Assembly: GCA_903930195.1 (NCBI GenBank)
Contig: CAIYXH010000188.1
Span: 1 to 8,901, forward strand
DNA length: 8,901 nt
Direction of reading: 5' to 3'
Source: an uncultured Actinomycetes bacterium
Lineage (GTDB): Bacteria; Actinomycetota; Thermoleophilia; Gaiellales; Gaiellaceae
The notes beneath the pieces are model-generated. The model ran no database searches, was not told where the DNA came from, and worked only from the letters and a program-made list of their open reading frames with translations. This document shows positions 1 through 5,963 of the stretch, piece by piece. The number at the start of each line of letters is the position of its first letter. The stretch's first letter is position 1. The translations under genes and the position numbers were made by a program.

Positions 1-247
1 CGGCCTCGCCGGGGCGGATCTCGAGGGTGCCGCCCTCGTGCTCGACGACGACCAAGCCGCGGAGGACGAGCGTGTACTCGTCGAACGCCGGCATCTGTTT
101 CGGCTCCTCCCAGCCCGAGGGGCTCGTCATCTTGGCGATGCTGACGGCTGTATCCCCGCTGTTGACACGGCCGACGTACTCCTCGATCCGCTTCGGCAGG
201 TTCCCGGCCGACTCGATCACGGTCGGGGTGGCGATCTTCGTGGGCAT
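1..247 (-). CDS. Cupin-fold protein, N-terminal 82 residues (runs off the left edge)
   Basis: This partial gene starts at ATG 247-245, directly after the argS stop (the junction reads ATG TAG ATG). A GGAGAGG ribosome binding site at 254-260 lies 6 nt upstream, so the start is well supported. The visible protein has an N-terminal segment (SAGNLPKRIEEYVGRVNSG, residues 13-31), then a beta-rich part with DEYTLVLRG (57-64) and a GGTLEIRPGEA turn (72-82). This matches the first half of a small cupin barrel, of the EutQ-like or generic cupin_2 type. Metal-binding cupins usually carry two histidines and a glutamate in motif 1. Here the corresponding stretch (GWEEPKQMPAFDEYTLVLRG, 45-64) has no histidine, so it may bind metal differently or not at all. 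The second motif lies outside the window. It is probably co-transcribed with argS. The substrate is unknown. Confidence 0.8.
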   Translation of the reverse strand, partial: MPTKIATPTVIESAGNLPKRIEEYVGRVNSGDTAVSIAKMTSPSGWEEPKQMPAFDEYTLVLRGLVVVEHEGGTLEIRPGEA

Positions 248-1756
248 CTACATCCTCTCCGGCGCGTCGACGCCGACGAGGTCGAGGCACCGGGCGATGA
301 CGCCCTGCGCGGCCCGGCAGAGCTCGAGCCGGAACGCCTCGTTGTCGGAGCCGATCACCTTGCAGTCGTGGTAGAAGCGGTGGAAGTCGTCGGCGACCTC
401 GATCGCGTAGGTCGGGATCCGCTGCGGCGCGCGACGTTCTGCCGCCTCCTGCGCGACCTGCGGGAAGTCGGCGAGGCGCTTGATCAGCTCCCGCTCGGGC
501 GACATGAGCCCTGCCTCGCCGCTCGGCGCGGCCGCAGGCGTCTCCTCGGCGCTGCGGAGAATGCTCGCGATCCGTGCGTGCGCGTACTGGACGTAGTAGA
601 CCGGATTCTTCTGCGACGCCTCCGAGGCGAGATCGACGTCGATCTCGATCGCCTGGTCGGGACCGCGGTTGACCAAGTACCACCGCGCCGCATCGACGCC
701 GATCTCGTCCATGAACTCGTCCAGGAAGACGACGTCGCCACGGCGCTTGGACATCTTCGCCTGCTCGCCGCCCTTCATCAGGTGGACGAGCTGGTAGAGC
801 AGGATCTCGACGCGGTCTTCCCCGTACCCCATCATCGAGGCAAGCGCGCGCAGCCGCCCCATGTAGCCGTGGTGATCGGCGCCGAGCACGTAGAGCGCGC
901 GATCGAACCGCTCGAGCTTGTGGCGCATGTACGCAGCGTCGGCCGCGAAGTAGAGATGCGATCCGTCCGACGACCGAACGAGAGGACGATCCTTGTCGTC
1001 ACCGTGGGCGGTCGTTCGCGCCCACAGCGTTCCCTCGGCCTCGTAGGTCTCGAGCTGCGCGAGCGCGGCCGGGATCTCGGGGACGAGATCGACCTCGCGC
1101 ATGAAGGAATCGAACGGGACGCGGAAGCGGTCGAGGGTTGCCACGATCTGGTCGAGCATCGCCGGAACAGGGTCGCCCGGGACCGCGGCGAGGTCGCGGA
1201 TGTAGTCGCCGTGGTAGCCGTCCTCAGGCGGGTCTTCGCCCCGCCGAACCGCGTCGACGGAGGCGCGAAAACGATCCATCTGCGCGCCGGCGTCGTTCCA
1301 GTAGTACTCCCGCTCGACCTCGTGGCCGCCGAAGGCCAGGAGGCGCGCGATCGAGTCGCCGAGAGCGCCGTTCCGGGCGGAGGCGACGGTGATCGGCCCC
1401 GTCGGGTTCGCGGAGACGAGCTCGACCTGGATCCGCTCCGGGGCGGAGGCCCAGCCGCCGCCGTAGCCCTCCCCCATCTCACCGAGCACCTCTTCGAGGA
1501 ACGCATCGGTGACCGTGAGGTTGAGGAAGCCTGGGCCCGCTACGTCGGCCGAGACGACCTCCGACAGCTCGCGCACGCGCCCGGCAAGCTCCTCCGCAAC
1601 CTCGCGCGGGTTGCGGCCGAGCGCCTTCGCCGTCTGCAGCGCGACGTTCGTGGCATAGTCGCCGTGCGCGGCGTCCTTCGGGCGCTCGAGCTCGACCGTC
1701 CTGCCCGCAGCCTCGCTCACGTTCGCCGTGAGCCGCGCGACCGCGTCAGCCGGCAA
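248..1756 (-). CDS. argS: Arginyl-tRNA synthetase with atypical HIGH motif
   Basis: This class I synthetase (502 aa) charges tRNA-Arg with arginine using ATP in the cytosol. The N-terminal Add-1 type domain carries ELERPKDAAHGDYATN (22-37). The catalytic domain shows SANPTGP (115-121), EREYYWNDAGAQM (148-160), DKDRPLVRSSDGSHLYF (254-270), GADHHGY (292-298) and an intact KMSKR loop (334-338). The C-terminal DALR helical domain is signalled by NPVYYVQYAHARI (384-396). The HIGH signature that should follow SANPTGP reads TVAS (123-126, bases 1379-1390), so both histidines are missing. At 502 residues it is shorter than the roughly 550-590 usual for the family. The start is TTG at 1756, overlapping the upstream RCK gene by 11 nt. 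The nearest AGGAG (1776-1780) is too distant to be a normal ribosome binding site, so translational coupling is likely. The family is certain; catalytic competence is inferred from the other conserved motifs. Confidence 0.95.
   Translation of the reverse strand: MPADAVARLTANVSEAAGRTVELERPKDAAHGDYATNVALQTAKALGRNPREVAEELAGRVRELSEVVSADVAGPGFLNLTVTDAFLEEVLGEMGEGYGGGWASAPERIQVELVSANPTGPITVASARNGALGDSIARLLAFGGHEVEREYYWNDAGAQMDRFRASVDAVRRGEDPPEDGYHGDYIRDLAAVPGDPVPAMLDQIVATLDRFRVPFDSFMREVDLVPEIPAALAQLETYEAEGTLWARTTAHGDDKDRPLVRSSDGSHLYFAADAAYMRHKLERFDRALYVLGADHHGYMGRLRALASMMGYGEDRVEILLYQLVHLMKGGEQAKMSKRRGDVVFLDEFMDEIGVDAARWYLVNRGPDQAIEIDVDLASEASQKNPVYYVQYAHARIASILRSAEETPAAAPSGEAGLMSPERELIKRLADFPQVAQEAAERRAPQRIPTYAIEVADDFHRFYHDCKVIGSDNEAFRLELCRAAQGVIARCLDLVGVDAPERM
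254..260 (-). promoter_or_regulatory. Ribosome binding site of the cupin gene
   Basis: GGAGAGG on the minus strand lies inside the last codons of argS, 6 nt before the cupin ATG. It is one of only two good Shine-Dalgarno sequences in the window and fixes the cupin start at 247. Confidence 0.75.
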
Positions 1757-2693
1757 CGTGCACCGCAGCGAAGAGCTCCTCGAGCGCCTGGAGCTCGGGC
1801 GCGGTCCCGATCGCGATCACGACATCGCCGACTGCGAAGCGCGAATCCGGGCTTGGCGTGACCTCGAAGGTCTGATCGTGCCGGCGGATCGCGATGACGA
1901 CCGCGCCGGTCGTCGCCCGGATGCGAAGCTCGCGGATCGACTGTCCCACCGCGGCGCACCCCTCCGGCACCTCGATCTCCTCGAACCGGAGGTCGGGCCC
2001 GGCCTGCCCGGAGACGAGTTCCAGGAAGGCGGCGATCTGCGGCTTGAGCGCCAGCTTCGCCATCTCGACGCCTGCCGCCGAGTACGGCTGCACCACACGG
2101 TTCGCCCCGGCATGCGTGAGCTTCCGTTCGGCCTCCTTGTCGGATGCGCGCGCGACGATCGTCAGGTCGGGCCTGCGGGCGCGCGCCGACGAGGTGATGT
2201 AGACGTTCTCGGCGTCGGAGTCGGCCGAGGCGATCAGGCCGCGCGCACGGGCGAGCCCGGCGCGATCGAGCACCTCGTCCTCCGACGCGCGCCCCTGGAC
2301 GAAGAGGACACCTGCGTCACGCGCGGGCGCAAGGACATCGGCGTTGACCTCGATCACGACGAACGGGTCGCCGGACGCCTGGAACTCCTCGGCCGCGCGC
2401 CGTCCAACCCGGCCGTAGCCGCAGATGATGAAGTGGTCTTCGAGTCCGTCGATCATGCGCTCCCGCCGTTTCGCCCGTCGTGCATCACCCGCGACCTCGC
2501 GCGCGATCGTCTCGACCGCCTGGGCGGCGAGGTAGCCGAAGATTGCCACGCCGGCGATGGCCAGCGCGATGGTGAGGAGCTCGCCCGACCAGCCATGCGG
2601 CGCCGAGTCGAGGCCGGTCAGCGTCGTCGTGATCGCCGCCCGATCGCGCACGAGCTCGACGAGGAGTCGACGCTGCTCGGGTGCCGGGGTCAC
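1746..2693 (-). CDS. RCK (TrkA-N/TrkA-C) protein related to K+ channels, with one membrane segment
   Basis: I place the start at GTG 2693-2691, giving 315 aa; the open frame further upstream is hydrophilic and lies opposite another gene. In order: a short N-terminus; a pore-like stretch (ITTTLTGLDSAP, 21-32); a hydrophobic helix matching TM2 of two-TM channels (39-60); a basic linker (72-79); an RCK_N Rossmann domain with GYGRVG (92-97) and an acidic residue ending the second strand (E115); and an RCK_C domain (about 232-300). In related channels TM1 precedes the pore helix and the filter reads TVGYGD. Here TM1 is absent and the filter position reads GLDS. The protein is therefore probably not a conducting channel by itself. 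It could be a membrane-anchored nucleotide sensor, a partner subunit of another channel, or a decaying gene. It overlaps argS by 11 nt and diverges from the DUF3467 gene. The RCK assignment is firm; the role is unknown. Confidence 0.8.
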   Translation of the reverse strand: MTPAPEQRRLLVELVRDRAAITTTLTGLDSAPHGWSGELLTIALAIAGVAIFGYLAAQAVETIAREVAGDARRAKRRERMIDGLEDHFIICGYGRVGRRAAEEFQASGDPFVVIEVNADVLAPARDAGVLFVQGRASEDEVLDRAGLARARGLIASADSDAENVYITSSARARRPDLTIVARASDKEAERKLTHAGANRVVQPYSAAGVEMAKLALKPQIAAFLELVSGQAGPDLRFEEIEVPEGCAAVGQSIRELRIRATTGAVVIAIRRHDQTFEVTPSPDSRFAVGDVVIAIGTAPELQALEELFAAVHVAG

Positions 2694-2714
2694 CGCACTA
2701 GTATGTGGTGGATG
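2691..2714. promoter_or_regulatory. Candidate divergent leaderless promoter pair around ACTAGT
   Basis: The gap between the divergent starts (GTG 2693 minus, ATG 2712 plus) is 18 bp. It holds the palindrome ACTAGT (2697-2702). On the minus strand CATACT (2705-2700) ends 6 nt before the GTG. On the plus strand TAGTAT (2699-2704) ends 7 nt before the ATG. Each matches the TATAAT consensus at four of six positions and sits where transcription would start at the first base of the start codon. I see no good -35 box on either side and no convincing Shine-Dalgarno. This is an inference from spacing. Confidence 0.3.
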
Positions 2715-3017
2715 AGTGGCGACCGTGAGCGCAAGTTCAACCTCCAGGTCGACTCGGAGCATCTGGCCGGCACCTACGCGAACTTCGCGAACGTCAGCTT
2801 CTCCGAGTACGAGTTCACCATCACCTTCGCGCGCATCGATCATGAGGCGAAGAGCGAGCAGGACGTGCCCGGTGTGGTCGTCTCCCGCGTGAACATGTCG
2901 CAGCAGTTCACGAAGGAGCTGATCGACGCGCTGAACGACAGCTGGTCGAAGTACTCGACGATCAAGGGGATCAAAGACCTCCCCGAGACGCCCGAGACGC
3001 CGCCCCGCGACGTCTGA
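2712..3017 (+). CDS. Small DUF3467-like protein
   Basis: This 101-aa soluble protein has no signal peptide or membrane segment. Its pattern fits the DUF3467 family: an N-terminal strand and turn with EHLAGTYANFANV (16-28), then SEYEFTITFARI (31-42), a charged loop, VVVSRVNMSQQFTKELIDAL (55-74), and a short C-terminal helix ending in an acidic, proline-rich tail (PETPETPPRD, 91-100). Family members are typically near 100 aa and have no assigned biochemical function. I chose ATG 2712; an in-frame ATG at 2703 (adding MWW) is possible but overlaps the candidate -10 element. There is no clear ribosome binding site, and the transcript may be leaderless. It is followed 19 nt later by a metallophosphoesterase gene on the same strand, so the two are probably co-transcribed. 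That arrangement does not reveal its job. Confidence 0.8.
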   Translation: MSGDRERKFNLQVDSEHLAGTYANFANVSFSEYEFTITFARIDHEAKSEQDVPGVVVSRVNMSQQFTKELIDALNDSWSKYSTIKGIKDLPETPETPPRDV

Positions 3018-3036
3018 CCGTCCGCCCGCCGCTCCC

Positions 3037-3765
3037 GTGAAGGTCGCCGTCCTCTCCGACGTCCATGCGAACCTGCATGCGCTCAACGCCGTGCTCGCGG
3101 AGATCGATGTCGAAAAGCCCGACGAGATCTGGTGCCTCGGCGACGTCGTCGGCTACGGCCCGCAGCCGAACCGCTGCTGCTTCCTGGTCGCACAGCGCAC
3201 AGCCGTCTGCCTGAGCGGGAACCACGACCTTGCCGTCGTCGAGAAGCTCGACATCGACGACTTCAACGGCGACGCCGCCGAAGCGGTGCGCTGGACGCAG
3301 CGCGCGCTCGACGAGCACACGCGCACCTACCTCGAGGGCCTGACCCCCTTTTCGAAGCACGAGGGCGTGGCGCTCTACCACGGCAGCCCGCTCGATCCGG
3401 TCTGGGACTATGTCCTCACGGAGTCGGCCGCCGAAGCCGCGTTCCGCTTCACGAGCGAGCCGCTGCTCCTCGTCGGGCACAGCCATGTCCCGCTCGCGCT
3501 CTCGTTCGACGGCCGTGCGCTCACCGGTGGCATCGCCTCAGCGGGCGTCGAACAGGAGCTCGGAGGCCGTCGCTGGCTCCTGAATCCCGGCTCCGTCGGA
3601 CAGCCGCGCGGCAACGACCCACGGGCGGCGTGGCTGCTGCTCGATCTCGAGGCGCAGACGGCTTCGTTCCGCCGCACGGAGTACGACGTCGAGGCGACGC
3701 AGCGCGAGATCCGCGAGGCGGGGCTGCCGGAGTCGCTCGCCGCCCGGCTTGCCGCGGGTCAGTAG
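3037..3765 (+). CDS. Calcineurin-like metallophosphoesterase
   Basis: This 242-aa enzyme has the complete two-metal phosphoesterase motif series: SDVHAN (7-12, ligands D8 and H10), GDVVGYGP (35-42, D36), GNHD (61-64, N62 and H63), YHGSP (114-118, H115) and GHSH (147-150, H148 and H150). A later LLNPGSVGQPR (181-191) is typical of small YfcE/PrpE-like predicted phosphoesterases of the Metallophos_2 type. The family hydrolyses phosphomonoesters, phosphodiesters or dinucleoside polyphosphates; the substrate cannot be read from sequence. It is predicted cytosolic, with no signal peptide. The start is GTG at 3037 because the metal motif begins seven residues later; no Shine-Dalgarno is evident in the 19-nt gap after the DUF3467 gene. 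It ends 9 nt before the hairpin that separates it from the convergent gpmI. Confidence 0.9.
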   Translation: MKVAVLSDVHANLHALNAVLAEIDVEKPDEIWCLGDVVGYGPQPNRCCFLVAQRTAVCLSGNHDLAVVEKLDIDDFNGDAAEAVRWTQRALDEHTRTYLEGLTPFSKHEGVALYHGSPLDPVWDYVLTESAAEAAFRFTSEPLLLVGHSHVPLALSFDGRALTGGIASAGVEQELGGRRWLLNPGSVGQPRGNDPRAAWLLLDLEAQTASFRRTEYDVEATQREIREAGLPESLAARLAAGQ

Positions 3766-3774
3766 CCCGAGACA

Positions 3775-3804
3775 GGACTGGCCCCCGTGCGCCGGGGACA
3801 GTCC
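3775..3804. terminator. Bidirectional hairpin terminator between convergent genes
   Basis: The arms GGACTG and CAGTCC form 6 bp; after a single G/A mismatch, CCCC pairs with GGGG for 4 more bp, around an 8-nt loop. It fills the 46-bp gap between the stops of the metallophosphoesterase (3765) and gpmI (3812). No T-tract follows on either strand, so termination would rely on the hairpin alone or on Rho. A further CAGTCC copy lies at 3813-3818, inside the end of gpmI. Confidence 0.65.
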
Positions 3805-3811
3805 CTGGGCG

Positions 3812-5266
3812 TCAGTCCTCGAAGAGGCGCAGGTCGCGGCCCGTCATCGTCCGGGGCTGCTCGATCCCGAGGAGCCCGAGGACGGTGGGTGCGAGATCGG
3901 CAAGCTCCCCGCCCTCGCGGAGCGGCGCGTCGGGTGCCGTGACGACAAGCGGGACGACGTTCGTCGTGTGCGCGGTGTGCGGTGAGACGCCGTCGGGCTC
4001 GAGCAGCTGCTCCGCGTTCCCATGATCGGCCGTGACGAGGCACACGCCGCCGAGCTCCTCGACACGGTCGACGACGAGGCCCAGACAGCGATCGGCCTCT
4101 TCGACCGCCGCGACGACCGCAGGGATCACCCCTGAGTGCCCGACCATGTCGGGATTCGCAAAGTTGACGACCAGGAAGCGGTCGTCGGGCCCCAGCGTGT
4201 TCACGACCTCGGCCGCGATGCCCGCAGCCGACATCTCGGGCTTGCGGTCGTAGCTCGGCACGTCGCGCGGGCTCGGCACGAGGATCCGCCGCTCGCCGGG
4301 CCACGGCTCCTCACGCCCCCCGTTGAAGAAGTAGGTCACGTGCGCGTACTTCTCGGTCTCGGCGGCGTGCACCTGACCGCCGCCCGCGCCGGCGACGGTC
4401 TCGGCCAGCGTGTCGGCGATCGTCTGCTCGGCGAAGACGACCGGGACGTCCGCGAAGTCACTGCTGTAGCGCGTCAGCGTCGTCACGTCGATCCCGGCCT
4501 CGACGAGGCGCTGCGTCAGCTGACGGGCGCGATCGGGACGGAAGTTGAAGAAGACGACCGTGTCGCCGGGGCCGATCCCGGGCGTGCCGTTGGCGATCAG
4601 CGGCTCGATGAACTCGTCGGTCACGCCGTCGTCGTAGCTCGCCTGGACGGCGGCGAGGACGTCGTCTGTGTGGCCGCCCTTGCGGTCGACGATCGCGTCG
4701 AAGGCGCGCTGCGTCCGCTCCCAGCGCTCGTCGCGATCCATCGCGTAGTAGCGGCCGACAACGGTCGCGATGCGATCGAGCGGCAGCTCCTCGAGATCGC
4801 GGAGCGCCGCGTGGGGCGAGACGTCCCGGCCGTCGGTGAACGCGTGGATCCACGTCTTCTCAGGCGCGAGCTCGAGCAGCGCCTTCAGGTGCTCGATGTG
4901 CGAATGGACGCCGCCGTGGGAGACGAGGCCGAGCAGATGGACGCGCTGGCCGCGGTCGAACGCGCGCCGCAGCGTCTCGTTCCGTAGGAGCGACCCGTCC
5001 TCGATCGCCTTGTTCACGCGCATCAGATCCTGGTACAGCCGCCGGCCCGAGCCGATCGTGAGATGGCCGACCTCCGAGTTCCCCATCTGGCCGGGCGGCA
5101 GGCCTGCGGCCTCGCCGGACGCTTCGAGCACCGTGTGCGGGTACTCGTCCCAGAGACGGTCGAAGACCGGCGTGGACGCGAGCGAGATCGCGTTACCGGG
5201 ACCGGGCGGCGCGATGCCCCACCCGTCGAGGACGATGAGCGCTACGAGTGGGAAGCTTCGCGACAA
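3812..5266 (-). CDS. gpmI: 2,3-bisphosphoglycerate-independent phosphoglycerate mutase
   Basis: This 484-aa metalloenzyme of the alkaline phosphatase superfamily interconverts 3- and 2-phosphoglycerate in glycolysis without a 2,3-BPG cofactor. The expected active-site series is present: VLDGWG (12-17, metal ligand D14), GNSEVGH (62-68, phosphorylated S64), SHGGVHSH (116-123), DGRDVSPH (145-152), FNFRPDRARQ (240-249), ETEKYAHV (303-310), NPDMVGHSG (371-379, D373 and H377), TADHGNAE (412-419, D414 and H415) and SPHTAHTTN (428-436). The family is usually about 510 aa, so this copy is slightly short. The start is TTG at 5266, overlapping the end of tpiA by 25 nt; no other start codon lies before the D14 motif and no Shine-Dalgarno precedes it, so expression probably depends on coupling to tpiA. 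It is the last gene of the operon and is followed by the 3775-3804 hairpin. Confidence 0.96.
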   Translation of the reverse strand: MSRSFPLVALIVLDGWGIAPPGPGNAISLASTPVFDRLWDEYPHTVLEASGEAAGLPPGQMGNSEVGHLTIGSGRRLYQDLMRVNKAIEDGSLLRNETLRRAFDRGQRVHLLGLVSHGGVHSHIEHLKALLELAPEKTWIHAFTDGRDVSPHAALRDLEELPLDRIATVVGRYYAMDRDERWERTQRAFDAIVDRKGGHTDDVLAAVQASYDDGVTDEFIEPLIANGTPGIGPGDTVVFFNFRPDRARQLTQRLVEAGIDVTTLTRYSSDFADVPVVFAEQTIADTLAETVAGAGGGQVHAAETEKYAHVTYFFNGGREEPWPGERRILVPSPRDVPSYDRKPEMSAAGIAAEVVNTLGPDDRFLVVNFANPDMVGHSGVIPAVVAAVEEADRCLGLVVDRVEELGGVCLVTADHGNAEQLLEPDGVSPHTAHTTNVVPLVVTAPDAPLREGGELADLAPTVLGLLGIEQPRTMTGRDLRLFED

Positions 5267-5952
5267 ATCGTTGCGAACGATTCCACGTCGAGCGACGCTC
5301 CGCCGACGAGGGCACCGTCGACGTCGGGCTGCGACGAGAGCTCGGCGGCGTTGTCGGGCTTGACCGAGCCGCCGTAGAGCACCGGCACGTCCAGCACCGA
5401 CTTGCAGATCGCGTGTGCCTCCTGCGCCATCTCGGGCGTCGCGGTCTTGCCGGTGCCGATCGCCCAGACAGGCTCGTAGGCGAGGATCAGATCGTCGGTC
5501 TCGGCGACGCCCGCGGCGATCGCGCCGACCTGGCGGCGCAGGACGGCCTCGGTCTGGCCCGCCTCGCGCTCCGACGCGGTCTCGCCGACACAGGCGATCA
5601 CCTGCAGGCCGCGGGCAAGAGCGGCGTTCGTGCGCAGGACGACCGTCTCGTCGGTCTCGCCGAAGAGCTGGCGGCGCTCCGAGTGGCCGACAAGCGTGCC
5701 GTACACGCCGAGCTCGCGTAGCATCGGTGCAGAGACCTCGCCGGTGAAGGCGCCCGTCTCCTCCCAGTGGCAGCTCTGCCCGAAGACACCGATCTCGGTC
5801 ATCGAGAGCGTCTGCACGGCAGCGGCGAGCGAGACGTACGGCGGGCAGACGACCACATCGACGGTGCCGATGTCGGCCTCACGCAGCCCGCGGCAGAAGT
5901 CTGCGGCCTCCTCCGGCCCCTTGAACATCTTCCAGTTGCCGGCGATCAGCAC
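5242..5952 (-). CDS. tpiA: Triosephosphate isomerase
   Basis: This 236-aa TIM-barrel enzyme interconverts dihydroxyacetone phosphate and glyceraldehyde-3-phosphate in the cytosol. Catalytic residues are visible: N6 and K8 in GNWKM (5-9), H90 in GHSERR (89-94) and E160 in AYEPVWAIGTGKTA (158-171), which includes the mobile loop 6. The phosphate-binding YGGSV (193-197) and LVGGASL (215-221) are intact. It is somewhat shorter than the usual 250 or so; the segment between HAICKSVLDVP and VLYGGSV (180-197) appears about ten residues tighter than usual. The start is GTG at 5952, supported by AAGGAG 5 nt upstream. That ribosome binding site overlaps the pgk stop codon, implying coupling. The last 25 nt overlap the gpmI start. 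Confidence 0.97.
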   Translation of the reverse strand: MLIAGNWKMFKGPEEAADFCRGLREADIGTVDVVVCPPYVSLAAAVQTLSMTEIGVFGQSCHWEETGAFTGEVSAPMLRELGVYGTLVGHSERRQLFGETDETVVLRTNAALARGLQVIACVGETASEREAGQTEAVLRRQVGAIAAGVAETDDLILAYEPVWAIGTGKTATPEMAQEAHAICKSVLDVPVLYGGSVKPDNAAELSSQPDVDGALVGGASLDVESFATICREASHS

Positions 5953-5957
5953 GACAG

Positions 5958-5963
5958 CTCCTT
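5958..5963 (-). promoter_or_regulatory. Ribosome binding site of tpiA
   Basis: AAGGAG on the minus strand lies 5 nt before the tpiA GTG and shares two bases with the pgk TAA stop (5964-5962). It fixes the GTG start and suggests reinitiation by ribosomes finishing pgk. Confidence 0.8.

Noticed and set aside
38..1861. 607-codon open frame on the plus strand opposite argS
   Set aside because: The translation is rich in Arg, Asp, Leu and Val with no recognisable domain, and it mirrors argS, which has unambiguous family motifs. Long antisense frames are expected in GC-rich coding DNA.
1728..2711. Upstream extension of the DUF3467 frame on the plus strand
   Set aside because: It runs antisense to the RCK protein gene with shadow-like composition. 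The family match begins only after ATG 2712.
2694..3086. Upstream extension of the RCK protein frame on the minus strand
   Set aside because: The extension is hydrophilic, offers no TM1, and lies opposite the convincing DUF3467 gene. GTG 2693 is the better start.
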